DNA of 64,000 nucleotides, from NCBI GenBank assembly GCA_020638955.1, contig JACKHO010000002.1, forward strand, positions 558,001 to 622,000, read 5' to 3'. The position numbers were made by a program, and so were the translations under genes. Positions 8,502-20,084 of the stretch are shown in pieces; positions within the stretch are counted from its first letter, which is position 1, and every line of letters begins with the position of its first letter. Under the pieces are notes generated by a model. It was not told where the DNA came from and ran no database searches. It worked only from the letters and a program-made list of their open reading frames with translations. The stretch comes from Planctomycetaceae bacterium. GTDB lineage: Bacteria > Planctomycetota > Planctomycetia > Planctomycetales > Planctomycetaceae.

Positions 8502-10220
8502 CTAGTCCAAATCTTCCATGACGGTTTCGCGTACAACTTCGTCGATGGTGGTGAGACCATCAAAAATGAGTTTCAGGCCCGACTCTCTCAGGGTTGTCAT
8601 CCCCTGGCTTCTTGCAAGGTTTCGCATTTCATCGACGCTGGCATCTGACGAGACCATGTCGCGAATGTCGTCGTTGATTTCCATGAGTTCATAAATCCCG
8701 GTCCGGCCTTTGTAGCCAGCGTTGTTACAACGTTGACAGCCCTTGCCGTAATAAAACTTGTAACGACGAGCCTGCTCAATGGGCAGTTGCAATTCCATGA
8801 GCAGTTCATCGCTGGGCTCGAACTCGGTGCGGCATTCCACACAAATGCGGCGGACCAGTCGCTGTGCCTGCACGGCTTCAACGGTCGCGGTAATCAGGAA
8901 CGGAGGCACCCCCATGTCGCGCAAACGCGTGACGGCAGTTGGGGCGTCGTTCGTGTGCAACGTGCTGAACACCAAGTGGCCGGTAAGTGCACTTTGTACG
9001 GCGATTTCGGCGGTTTCGTAGTCTCGAATTTCGCCGACGAGGATTTTATCAGGATCGTGACGCAAAATTGCTCGCAGTGCGGCGGCGAACGTCACGTCGA
9101 TGTCGGAGTTAATGGGGACCTGGATGAGCCCGTCGATGTCGTACTCGATGGGGTCTTCAGTCGTGATAATTTTGGTCTCGATGTCGTTCAACTCATTCAG
9201 AGCTGAATAAAGCGTCGTGGTTTTACCGCTACCGGTTGGGCCAGTCACCAGCACAATGCCGTTGGGGCGGTGAATGATTTCACGGAACCGGGACAGAATG
9301 TGCGGGTCCATCCCGATTTTGTCGAGGCTCAACTGCACAACGGTACGGTCCAGCACGCGCATAACGACCGCTTCGCCGTGCATGGTGGGCAGAACGCTCA
9401 CACGCAAGTCGACCGAGTTTCCGCCGACGTTCAATTCGATACGGCCGTCCTGCGGCAACCGCCGCTCGGCAATATCGAGGTTCGCCATAACCTTGATACG
9501 ACTCACAATGGCAGCAGCCAGGTGACGTGGCGGCGGTACCATTTCGTAGAGCACGCCATCGGCACGCACGCGAATTTTGAACTCTTCTTCGAACGGCTCA
9601 AAGTGAATATCGCTGGCCTGATCTTTAATCGCCAGCAGCATCACCATGTTGAGCAGCTTACGGATGGGGTGCGAATTGGTGATTTCGTCATCGGCCCCCA
9701 GTTCGATGGGCCCCATCGCAGAGCTGAGCGACTTCGTACCCGTCTCGATATTTTCGAGCTGATCCATCAGCCCTTCCATGTCGTCTTGCCGCGTGGCGTA
9801 GAAGCGACCAATGGCTTCTTCGACTTCTGGAAGCGAGGAAACCGCACCGCGCACTTCAAACCCGAGGAAGTTCCTCAAGTCGTCGAGGGCAGCGAGGTTT
9901 TGCGGATCGGCCATGGCCACTGTGAGGATATTATCCTTCAGTGAAATCGGCATAATTTTGTAGACGCTGGCCATCGTTTCGGGGACGAGTTCCAGCACCT
10001 TCGGCGGAATGGCCGTCTCGGCGAGGTTCACAACCGGCATGCCGAACTGTTCCGCGAGCGCCTCGGTAATTTGCGCTTCGGTAACGAGGTCCATCCGTTT
10101 GGCAACCTGCCCAATGACCTCGCCCGGACTCTGCTTCTGCTCTTCGAGCACGTCCCAGAGCTGGTCCTCGGTGAGGTATCCCAGGTCGACCAAAATCTGT
10201 CCTAGCTTCCGCTGGGCCAT
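8502..10220 (-). CDS. pilB: PilB/GspE-type assembly ATPase (first copy)
   Basis: This 572-residue hexameric ATPase would power pilin or pseudopilin extension from the cytoplasmic side. It has an N-terminal MshEN/GspE-N region (residues 1-150), a Walker A motif (GPTGSGKTTTLYS, near residue 325), Asp and His boxes (EDPIEYDIDGLIQ, and TLHTNDAPTAVTRL), Walker B (ILVGEIRDYETAEIA), and a C-terminal four-cysteine zinc module (C-V-E-C and C-Q-R-C). It lies 69 bases after the PilT-type gene and 83 before pilC, so the three probably share a transcript. The zinc module and length are typical of assembly rather than retraction ATPases. Confidence 0.93.
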   Translation of the reverse strand: MAQRKLGQILVDLGYLTEDQLWDVLEEQKQSPGEVIGQVAKRMDLVTEAQITEALAEQFGMPVVNLAETAIPPKVLELVPETMASVYKIMPISLKDNILTVAMADPQNLAALDDLRNFLGFEVRGAVSSLPEVEEAIGRFYATRQDDMEGLMDQLENIETGTKSLSSAMGPIELGADDEITNSHPIRKLLNMVMLLAIKDQASDIHFEPFEEEFKIRVRADGVLYEMVPPPRHLAAAIVSRIKVMANLDIAERRLPQDGRIELNVGGNSVDLRVSVLPTMHGEAVVMRVLDRTVVQLSLDKIGMDPHILSRFREIIHRPNGIVLVTGPTGSGKTTTLYSALNELNDIETKIITTEDPIEYDIDGLIQVPINSDIDVTFAAALRAILRHDPDKILVGEIRDYETAEIAVQSALTGHLVFSTLHTNDAPTAVTRLRDMGVPPFLITATVEAVQAQRLVRRICVECRTEFEPSDELLMELQLPIEQARRYKFYYGKGCQRCNNAGYKGRTGIYELMEINDDIRDMVSSDASVDEMRNLARSQGMTTLRESGLKLIFDGLTTIDEVVRETVMEDLD

Positions 10221-10289
10221 CCATACTATCCCGGTTGGTGTAAATTAAATTCAGAAGGGCTTTACCAATCTCGCTACCTGTCACTGACA

Positions 10290-11405
10290 TTAGTCGTCGT
10301 AGTCGTCATCCTCGTCTTCGTCTTCATCGAACACGCCCTTCTTCGCATTCATGATACGCTGCTTCAGTTCGCCGGCCTGATTCGCACGTCGGACAACTTC
10401 CTCTTCTTCACAAAGCTGTTTGCGCCACAAGTCGAAGAGGGCATCGTCCAGCAGTTGCATGCCGTGCTTACGTCCGGTCTGGATCGCTGAATTGATACGG
10501 AAGGTCTTGGCTTCACGAATCAGGTTCGCAATGGCGGACGTCACCACGAGCATTTCGTACGCTGCAACCAGGCCTTTGGGTTTGCGCGGCAGCAAAGCCT
10601 GGCTGAGAATTCCAATAATCGCCGCCGAAAGCTGCGTACGAATTTGTTCCTGCTGGTTGGTGGGAAACACGTCGATGATACGGTCGACGGTACCCTGAGC
10701 ACCGGTGGTGTGCAGCGTACCGAACACCACGTGCCCCGTTTCCGCCGCCGTAATGGCCGACGAAATTGTTTCCAGGTCACGCATTTCGCCCACGAGAATG
10801 GCGTCGGGGTCCATACGCAGAGCACGTCGCAGAGCTTCAGGGAAGTCGGGAACGTCCACGCCGACTTCACGCTGGTTGACCGTCGACTTCTTGTGTTCGT
10901 GGTAATACTCGATGGGGTCTTCGAGCGTGATGATATGATGGTCCAGGTGGTCATTCATCCAGTTGATCATACTTGCCAGTGACGTCGTCTTTCCGGAACC
11001 AGTCGGCCCCGTCACGAGAAACAGGCCACGCGGACGCTGAATGAGTTGTTCGCAAACAGGCGGCAAGCCGAGCTGCTGAAACGTGAGAAACTCGTTGGGA
11101 ATACGTCGCAACACCATTCCGACATGGCCGCGCTGCTTAAACACGGCGACGCGGAATCGAGCTTTGTCGCCGAATGCGAAACCAAAGTCTGTTCCGCCGC
11201 GTTCCTGGAGCTCCTGCTGATTTCGCTCCGGCGTGATACTTTTCATCAGGCCGACGGTGTCCTCCGGCTCGAGAGACTTGGTCTCCAGCCGAATCATGCG
11301 ACCGCCCGAACGCACCACGGGCGGTTGACCTGTTGTAATGTGCAGGTCGCTTACCCGTTCGCGCACAACGGTTTCCAGCAGCTTGTCAATCTGCAGCGTT
11401 GCCAT
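10290..11405 (-). CDS. pilT: Twitching motility retraction ATPase PilT
   Basis: The 371-residue protein is a PilT-family ATPase that depolymerises type IV pili. Visible motifs are Walker A (VTGPTGSGKTTSLASM, near residue 130), the Asp box (EDPIEYYHEHKKS), Walker B (ILVGEMRDLETI), the His box (TLHTTGAQGTVDRIID) and the AIANLIRE motif, close to the PilT-specific AIRNLIRE needed for retraction. It lacks the four-cysteine module, as expected. An AAGAGG ribosome site precedes the ATG. The C-terminus ends in an uninterrupted acidic tail (E/D-rich, about 14 residues) not found in most PilT proteins; its role is unknown. Its presence favours a true retractile pilus over a pure secretion system. Confidence 0.94.
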   Translation of the reverse strand: MATLQIDKLLETVVRERVSDLHITTGQPPVVRSGGRMIRLETKSLEPEDTVGLMKSITPERNQQELQERGGTDFGFAFGDKARFRVAVFKQRGHVGMVLRRIPNEFLTFQQLGLPPVCEQLIQRPRGLFLVTGPTGSGKTTSLASMINWMNDHLDHHIITLEDPIEYYHEHKKSTVNQREVGVDVPDFPEALRRALRMDPDAILVGEMRDLETISSAITAAETGHVVFGTLHTTGAQGTVDRIIDVFPTNQQEQIRTQLSAAIIGILSQALLPRKPKGLVAAYEMLVVTSAIANLIREAKTFRINSAIQTGRKHGMQLLDDALFDLWRKQLCEEEEVVRRANQAGELKQRIMNAKKGVFDEDEDEDDDYDD

Positions 11406-11584
11406 CCAAACCTCTTGTTAATCAATGTGATGGGCGACAGACCGAGAATCAGCCAAGATCGATGGGACGGGGAGATGGGAGAAATGATGAAAGAAAAACG
11501 GAATCTCCGCCTCATGCCAACATTTTCCGCGCAGCAGTCCCATTGGACAACTTTGATGCTGCAAACTCTCGCGTTTCGTCCCAA

Positions 11585-11607
11585 CTCGCCGCCTCAATCG
11601 CGGCGAG
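11585..11607 (-). terminator. Hairpin downstream of second PilB-type gene
   Basis: A perfect 8-base GC-rich stem (CTCGCCGC, 11585-11592, with 11600-11607; 7-base loop) lies 17 bases after the stop of the upstream PilB-type gene. No T-run follows on the minus strand, so it may be a weak terminator or an mRNA-end stabiliser. Confidence 0.4.
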
Positions 11608-11623
11608 CCAGCTGCTCCCTTTC

Positions 11624-13324
11624 TTAATGTCCCCCAGACCTCAACTTGAATGCTTCCGTTATCGTTGTAATCCCGTCCATTGCCTTTTCCACGGCGTCTT
11701 CAACCAGCGTCTTCATACCAAACAGCCGGGCTTGTCTCCTGATGTTCTGGGCAGGCTCGCTGCGGAACGCCATGTCACGCAGGGTGGCGTTCATTAACAT
11801 CAGTTCAAATACGGCTTTACGGCCACGAAACCCGGTGTGCTGGCAGTTCTTGCATCCCCCGCCCCGGCGCCAGGTTGCATCGGGGTATTGCTCTGGTGAA
11901 ATCTCGAACAAATCGAGCTCAGCGGCATCGGGAACGTAAGGCTCGCCGCACTTGGCGCAGACAACCCGAACCAGACGCTGTGCCATGACCGCCATCAAGC
12001 TAGATGCGACAAGAAATGGCTGAACACCCATATCGATCAACCGTGTAATAGAACCGGGCGCGTCGTTCGTGTGGAGTGTACTGAATACCAAGTGTCCAGT
12101 CAAAGAAGCCTGAATAGCCATCTCGGCGGTCTCCGTGTCCCGGATTTCGCCGACCAGGATGACGTTCGGGGCTTGGCGTAGCATCGAGCGGATGATGCGG
12201 GCAAAGTTCAGCCCGATGGTGTGCTTCACTTCGCACTGATTAATCCCCGGGAGGTAGTATTCCACCGGGTCTTCCGCGGTGATGATTTTGCGGTCTGGGC
12301 GGTTCAGTTCACCAAGAGCACTGTACAGCGTCGTCGTCTTGCCGCTACCCGTGGGACCAGTCACCAGGAAGATGCCGTTGGGGCGGCGAATGATGTTCTG
12401 GAACTTCCGATAGTTTTCTTCGCCGAACCCAAGGTTACGGATACCGACCTTGATGTTGTCCCGGTCCAGAATGCGGAGCACCATCGCCTGGCCGTGGTTC
12501 GTCGGCAGCACGCTGACCCGTAAGTCCAAGTCGCGACCGCCGACACGGGCCTTGATTCGACCGTCCTGCGGGCGCCTTTTCTCGGCAATGTCGATACGTC
12601 CCATGATCTTGAGACGTGACATAATGGCACCCAGCAGCCGGCGAGGCGGACTGTCACGTTCGACGAGGACACCGTCAATCCGGTAGCGAATCCGAATGCG
12701 ATCTTCGAACGGCTCGATGTGAATGTCACTTGCACGCATGTTCACTGCCTCGGTGATAATCAGGTTCACGAGGCGAACAATGGGCGACTTCTCGTCGTCT
12801 TCCTGCTGCTTGGCAGCATCGGACATTTCCGTTTCAGTGAAGTCGATTTGCGTTTCTGTAAACTCCATCAGCATGGAGTCGACCGATTCGGTTTCGGTCT
12901 GGCCGTAGTGGCGGTTGATGGCCGCGAGAATGGCGTCTTCCGGTGCCATTTGCAGGTCGATTTCGCGATTCAATATGAACCGCAGCTTCTCGACCAGCTC
13001 GAAGTTCATGGGATCGGTCACTGCAACCGTGAGCTTTTCCCCGTCGAAATTAATGGGGACACACTTGTTTTCACGCGCGACCGACTCGGGCACGCACTCA
13101 ATGGCGGAGTGCGGAATTTCAAAGTCGTCAAGGGCCGCGAATTTGAATCCGTAGGCGGCGGCCTTCGCTTTTCCGAGACGGTCTTGCTGAACGTATTCCA
13201 GCCGCACCAGGGCGTCTTCAGGCAGAATTCCCATACTGGCGGCCATGCCTTCCGCCTCCATGAGTTGATCTGCACTGATGGTGCCATCATCAACAAATGC
13301 GTGAAGCCAGTCTCGTGGAGCCAT
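11624..13324 (-). CDS. PilB/GspE-type assembly ATPase (second copy)
   Basis: This 566-residue GspE/PilB ATPase is a paralogue of the copy at 8502-10220. It has an MshEN-like N-terminus (about 1-150), Walker A (GPTGSGKTTTLYS), Asp box (AEDPVEYYLPGINQ), Walker B (ILVGEIRDTETAEMA), a His box (TLHTNDAPGSITRL) and a C-terminal four-cysteine module (C-A-K-C and C-K-N-C). The ATG at 13324 has a GAGAG ribosome site; an in-frame TTG 15 bases upstream is less likely. It is the first gene of the minus-strand pilus series, 218 bases ahead of pilT. Two assembly ATPases beside one PilC suggest either alternative motors or one ATPase working with a platform protein elsewhere. Confidence 0.92.
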   Translation of the reverse strand: MAPRDWLHAFVDDGTISADQLMEAEGMAASMGILPEDALVRLEYVQQDRLGKAKAAAYGFKFAALDDFEIPHSAIECVPESVARENKCVPINFDGEKLTVAVTDPMNFELVEKLRFILNREIDLQMAPEDAILAAINRHYGQTETESVDSMLMEFTETQIDFTETEMSDAAKQQEDDEKSPIVRLVNLIITEAVNMRASDIHIEPFEDRIRIRYRIDGVLVERDSPPRRLLGAIMSRLKIMGRIDIAEKRRPQDGRIKARVGGRDLDLRVSVLPTNHGQAMVLRILDRDNIKVGIRNLGFGEENYRKFQNIIRRPNGIFLVTGPTGSGKTTTLYSALGELNRPDRKIITAEDPVEYYLPGINQCEVKHTIGLNFARIIRSMLRQAPNVILVGEIRDTETAEMAIQASLTGHLVFSTLHTNDAPGSITRLIDMGVQPFLVASSLMAVMAQRLVRVVCAKCGEPYVPDAAELDLFEISPEQYPDATWRRGGGCKNCQHTGFRGRKAVFELMLMNATLRDMAFRSEPAQNIRRQARLFGMKTLVEDAVEKAMDGITTITEAFKLRSGGH

Positions 13325-13632
13325 GATTGCTACTCTCAATTGACAGGTGTCTTTGCCTGAATGGGCGACAAGATGGGACTCTCAATCCGGAAATCGCGGA
13401 CACAGAAAGTCCCCGCAATACCCCGAATGTATCGCATAAAAATCAGCAAGTCCATGAGGGAAATGAGGAAACGTCATTCCTGCGGCACTTCTCTCAGGCC
13501 TCGCGTGTTCGAATCCATCGGCGAACCGATCAAGTCGGAACATGGCCGATTGTCCGGTTGCGAGTCATTCTCTGATGGAAGTATGCTCCGCACAGGATTA
13601 GCCGCCGCAATAGAACAGACCCTACGTCGTCC
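13325..13632. promoter_or_regulatory. Divergent intergenic region between PilB-type gene and cmk
   Basis: These 308 bases separate two genes transcribed away from each other, so both promoters should lie here. I see no convincing -35/-10 pair, riboswitch, or small gene with a ribosome site. A TTCGAATCC string near 13510 is not part of a tRNA fold. Confidence 0.5.
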
Positions 13633-14283
13633 ATGATCGTTACTATCGATGGGCCTGCCGGTACCGGTAAGAGCACCGTAGCCCGTAGGGCCTCTGAAAT
13701 CCTGGGGTTCCAATTCCTCGACACCGGTGCCATGTACCGCACCGTCGCCCACCTCGTTCTCGAAAGCGGACACGATCCACAGGATGCTCGGGCCGCAGCC
13801 GAAGCGGCTCGCTCCATTGACATGTCTTTCGACGGACTCCGCTGCTTCGCTTGCGGCAGCGAGGTGACACAACTCATTCGCTCAGAGCTGGTTACGGAGT
13901 CGGCCTCCATTGTCGCTCAGCATGCTGACGTGCGCGAGGCACTCGTCAGCGAACAACGTCGCCTCGCCGCCTGCAGTAACATCGTCTGCGAAGGTCGCGA
14001 CCAGGGGACCATCGTGTTTCCCAATGCGGAGTGCAAATTCTTCCTGACTGCCGACCCTGCCATCAGGGCGGAACGCCGGATGAAAGAACTTGTGGAGGAT
14101 GGGGTGACGGTCGACTTCGAAACGCTCCTCCGCCAAATCGAAGAACGCGACCGCCGCGACGCCGAACGCCCCATCGCACCGCTCAAACCCGCAGATGACG
14201 CCCTCATCATCGACACCGGCCCACTTTCGCAAGAAGAAGTGACCGAACAAATCGTCGACCGGGTGCGATCACGGATGGCGTAG
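13633..14283 (+). CDS. cmk: (d)CMP kinase
   Basis: The 216-residue protein phosphorylates CMP and dCMP with ATP in pyrimidine nucleotide synthesis, in the cytoplasm. It shows the cmk P-loop (IDGPAGTGKSTVARR, residues 5-19), the FLDTGAMYRTVAHL substrate region (about 32-45), the GRDQGTIVFPNAECKFFLTA segment (near 120-140) and the R-x-x-x-x-R-x-x-D-x-x-R lid (EERDRRDAERPIAPL). Length is typical of bacterial CMK. The gene starts 309 bases from the divergent pilus operon and ends 111 bases before dnaE. The two plus-strand genes may be co-transcribed. Confidence 0.95.
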   Translation: MIVTIDGPAGTGKSTVARRASEILGFQFLDTGAMYRTVAHLVLESGHDPQDARAAAEAARSIDMSFDGLRCFACGSEVTQLIRSELVTESASIVAQHADVREALVSEQRRLAACSNIVCEGRDQGTIVFPNAECKFFLTADPAIRAERRMKELVEDGVTVDFETLLRQIEERDRRDAERPIAPLKPADDALIIDTGPLSQEEVTEQIVDRVRSRMA

Positions 14284-14394
14284 TCGGGCCAGTTTCATTC
14301 CGATGCGCACAATCGAAGTCGCTTGACGCATCGGGTAGAATGCTCGGCTCACTTCATTTCGATTCTGCACTGACTGCGATTGCTACGGAGAGCC

Positions 14395-17982
<3,588 letters not shown>

Positions 17983-18037
17983 CGGCATCTTAAGCCTTGG
18001 TCATGATTCCGCTCCTCACCATTACACTGGCAACGTC

Positions 18038-18061
18038 GAGGTGTGGACGCGTTCACACCTC
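18038..18061 (+). terminator. Hairpin downstream of dnaE
   Basis: A perfect 8-base stem (GAGGTGTG, 18038-18045, with 18054-18061; 8-base loop) lies 55 bases after the dnaE stop. There is no T-run behind it, so the terminator call is tentative. Confidence 0.35.
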
Positions 18062-18124
18062 TGCGTGATCTCGTTCAGCATGGAAACGCCGAGTGCACCC
18101 AGATGGCGAGGGCTCTCCAGTCTT

Positions 18125-18137
18125 CTCTGCGTCCTTG
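18125..18137 (+). repeat. CTCTGYGT-type intergenic repeat, copy 1
   Basis: The string CTCTGCGTCCTTG abuts the left end of the IS110 element. Similar strings occur at 19357-19380 and 20017-20040. It looks like part of a dispersed intergenic sequence family into which the element may have inserted. Confidence 0.4.
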
Positions 18138-18138
18138 T

Positions 18139-18170
18139 AAGTTGTGATGGTCGTGATTGGCGGGGATTTT
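18139..18170 (+). repeat. Left 32-bp inverted repeat of IS110 element
   Basis: This sequence (starting AAGTTGTGATGG and ending CGGGGATTTT) is the reverse complement of 19309-19340 except at one position (T18145 opposite G19334). The match stops abruptly on both sides. Confidence 0.9.
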
Positions 18171-18388
18171 TGGGAGAATTTGTTCGCCTGAAAGTGGCGG
18201 CCCAAAAGGAACAGGAGATGGCCTGGCAGGGACATCTCCTGGGGAGAATGGAGTTCGTTCTGTGCCCTGATCGCGATTTGATGATCGACGCGGAGCTGGG
18301 AACACATTCTCTCGTCTTCTGGGTCATCCCGTACAGTCGCCAGAGCACGACACGTTGTCGGAGCTCGTTTCCACAAGGCAGGGAGATC
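18171..18388 (+). ncRNA. Candidate bridge RNA leader of the IS110 element
   Basis: This 218-base stretch between the left inverted repeat and the transposase ATG has no credible gene. It contains a perfect 9-base stem (CAGGAGATG, 18212-18220, with 18233-18241; 12-base loop) and a second small hairpin (CGACA/TGTCG, 18348-18360). IS110-group elements are known to express a structured bridge RNA of about 180 bases from the non-coding left end; it pairs with donor and target DNA and guides the recombinase. Position, length and structure here fit that role. I have not shown base pairing of the loops to the flanks, so this is an inference from family knowledge. Confidence 0.35.
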
Positions 18389-19342
18389 ATGAAGACCACA
18401 CCAGTTTACCTCGGAATTGACGTTTCGAAAAGAACGTTGCACCTCGCCACCACGGAGAAGTTTCTCGACAAGTTCGACAACTTGCCCGCGGGGCATGAAC
18501 AGCTCATCGCAATGGTGCGAAAATTCCCCCATGCCATCGTTGTCATGGAAGCCTCAGGCGGATACGAACGACTCGTAACAGAAGCCCTACAAGCGGCTGA
18601 AGTGCCAGTCGCCGTCGTACAGCCATCATGCGTTCGCTTCTTCGCCAAGAGCGTCAACATGCTGGCGAAGACCGACAAAATCGACGCCCGATTCATCGCG
18701 AAGTTTGGAACCGCAACACAACCGGCACTCACGCCGAAAACACCAGAAAACACTCGCAAATTGCGAGCACTGAGCGATCGCCGACAACAGGTCGTGGAAG
18801 ATCGTGTCCGCGAAATGGCTCGCCTGGAGGCGTGTGCTGATGCTGAAGTCGCGGCCTGCATTCGCGACAGTATTGAGTCCTTGAACACCGTCGAACGCAA
18901 TCTTGATGAACAAATCGAACGACTCATCCAGACTGATGCCGAGTTTCAGAAAAAGGCCCAGATCTTGTCGTCCCAGAAAGGCGTGGGGCAGAAGACGGTG
19001 AACGTTCTGCTGTCGCATTTCCCCGAACTCGGAACACTCACGCGCGGTCAAGCCGCTGCCCTGGCCGGCCTGGCTCCCCACGCCCGAGAATCAGGCAACT
19101 GGTGCGGTCGACGAAGAATCTACGGAGGCCGAGCGGCTGCCCGATGTGCGCTCTATATGGCCGCAAAAACCGCCGCCCGCTGGTGTCCAGTCATCAGCGC
19201 GTTCTACCAACGCCTGCGTCAGCGCGGTAAACCGTACAACGTTGCAATCATCGCCTGCGCCCGAAAAATGCTCGTTCACCTCAACACACAACTGAAACCA
19301 GAAAATCGAAAATCCCCGCCAATCACGACCATCGCAACTTGA
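18389..19342 (+). CDS. IS110-family transposase (DEDD recombinase)
   Basis: The 317-residue protein starts MKTTPVYLGIDVSKRTLHLA, a typical IS110 N-terminus, with GGGAG just upstream of the ATG. The RuvC-like DEDD domain shows Asp in GIDVSK, Glu in VVMEASGGYERL, and the Asp pair in KTDKIDARFIA. A coiled linker follows (about 125-190). The C-terminal IS116/IS110/IS902 domain has QKGVGQKTVNVLL, LAGLAPHARESGNWCGRRRI and GGRAAARCALYMAA; the Ser in ARESGN is the likely catalytic serine. The reading frame is open further upstream to 18041, but that extension has no homology and would cross the left end. The last nine or so codons are encoded inside the right inverted repeat, and the TGA runs over its edge. 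Confidence 0.92.
   Translation: MKTTPVYLGIDVSKRTLHLATTEKFLDKFDNLPAGHEQLIAMVRKFPHAIVVMEASGGYERLVTEALQAAEVPVAVVQPSCVRFFAKSVNMLAKTDKIDARFIAKFGTATQPALTPKTPENTRKLRALSDRRQQVVEDRVREMARLEACADAEVAACIRDSIESLNTVERNLDEQIERLIQTDAEFQKKAQILSSQKGVGQKTVNVLLSHFPELGTLTRGQAAALAGLAPHARESGNWCGRRRIYGGRAAARCALYMAAKTAARWCPVISAFYQRLRQRGKPYNVAIIACARKMLVHLNTQLKPENRKSPPITTIAT
19309..19340 (+). repeat. Right 32-bp inverted repeat of IS110 element
   Basis: It pairs with 18139-18170 with one mismatch. It also encodes the transposase C-terminus (K-S-P-P-I-T-T-I-A-T), so the repeat and the coding end have been kept together. Confidence 0.9.
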
Positions 19343-19356
19343 CAAAACAACACAGT

Positions 19357-19380
19357 CGCTCCGCGCTCTCTGCGTTTTAG
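19357..19380 (+). repeat. CTCTGYGT-type intergenic repeat, copy 2
   Basis: This copy (CGCTCCGCGCTCTCTGCGTTTTAG) matches 20017-20040 at 18 of 24 positions, most differences being transitions. It lies 15 bases outside the right end of the IS110 element. Confidence 0.4.
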
Positions 19381-19447
19381 ATTTATTCCACTGCTGGAAT
19401 GTCTCATCATCTCAAGTAAAAGCTGACGCACGCCGCGAAGCTACACA

Positions 19448-19903
19448 TCACGCAAAACCCTCGACGAAATACCGCTTCCCTTTTTGAATCACGACATGCC
19501 CTTCCGACTCCAGTCGGCCACGGATGTTCTCAATTCCACCGGGATATTTAGGATTCAGTTCTCCCCCCGACTTGAGTGTGCGCCAGTACGGCGTAATGCG
19601 ACGGGCTCCTTCCTTCTCGGCTTCATCAGCCGCGTATGCTGCAATCCAGGCGAATATGCCGGTGGTCATGGGGCACGCAATATCGACGCCATGCTTGGCC
19701 GCCAACTGCTGCCGAATTTCATCAATGGTCGTGAGCTTCCCCTTGCGCACCTTCCGCATGATTGCATCAACTTCTGCGGGAGCCGGAATCACCATTGTGC
19801 CAGTCCCCCACCGCTGGCTCATTTTTTCCGTGATTTCCGAAACCGTAGGATGTCCCTTGTCGTCTTGCAGTTTCTCCTGCCACGAACGTTTCTGACTCGC
19901 CAT
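19448..19903 (-). CDS. Small MGMT/Atl-like DNA-binding family protein
   Basis: The 151-residue protein starts MASQKRSWQEKL at an ATG preceded by AGGAGA; a longer start at 19975 would have no ribosome site. Recognisable segments are MSQRWGTGTMVIPAPAEVD (about 27-45), the helix-turn-helix-like KGKLTTIDEIRQQLAAKHG (about 53-71), CPMTTGIFAWIAA (near 76-88) and ITPYWRTLKSGGELNPKYPGG (near 102-122). From memory this matches a conserved family annotated as MGMT-like, related to the DNA-binding part of O6-methylguanine methyltransferases and Atl proteins. I do not see the PCHR methyl-acceptor motif, so alkyl transfer is unlikely; base-damage recognition is a guess. It stands alone beside the IS110 element. 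Confidence 0.55.
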   Translation of the reverse strand: MASQKRSWQEKLQDDKGHPTVSEITEKMSQRWGTGTMVIPAPAEVDAIMRKVRKGKLTTIDEIRQQLAAKHGVDIACPMTTGIFAWIAAYAADEAEKEGARRITPYWRTLKSGGELNPKYPGGIENIRGRLESEGHVVIQKGKRYFVEGFA

Positions 19904-20016
19904 GATGCCGTCTCCTGTTTCTGCTGAGCCACTTCGCTCAGGCGAACACACTCTTGAAACACACGCATAAATCACGAATTGCGAAGTCAGGAAGAACTTT
20001 CGGAATTGAGACTTCT

Positions 20017-20040
20017 TGCTCCGTACTCTCTGTGTCTTTG
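20017..20040 (+). repeat. CTCTGYGT-type intergenic repeat, copy 3
   Basis: TGCTCCGTACTCTCTGTGTCTTTG, followed by TGGTTCATT, lies in the 181-base gap between the MGMT-like gene and the sulfatase. It is the third and most complete copy of the motif within 2 kb. Confidence 0.4.
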
Positions 20041-20084
20041 TGGTTCATTATCTCGTCCCACAAAGCAGTCGAATTTGTTCTCAA

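Larger units (their letters stand above)
18139..19342 (+). mobile_element. IS110-family insertion sequence
   Basis: The element is bounded by near-perfect 32-base inverted repeats (18139-18170 and 19309-19340, one mismatch). It contains one transposase gene (18389-19342) and a 218-base non-coding leader. Its total length of about 1.2 kb is a little short of typical IS110 elements. Classical IS110 elements lack long terminal inverted repeats, so these repeats may mark the ends or may be subterminal; I cannot fix the exact ends or the short core duplication without an empty site. The gene appears intact, so the element may be active. CTCTGYGT repeats lie on both outer sides. Confidence 0.8.

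Noticed and set aside
13490..13530. Possible tRNA T-arm (TTCGAATCC)
   Set aside because: No acceptor, D or anticodon stem can be drawn around it.
14380..14394. TTG start adding five residues to DnaE
   Set aside because: The ATG at 14395 has a well-placed ACGGAG site and matches the family start.
18041..18388. In-frame upstream extension of the IS110 transposase
   Set aside because: It has no family similarity, crosses the left inverted repeat, and the canonical MKTTPVYLGIDVSK start with a ribosome site lies at 18389.
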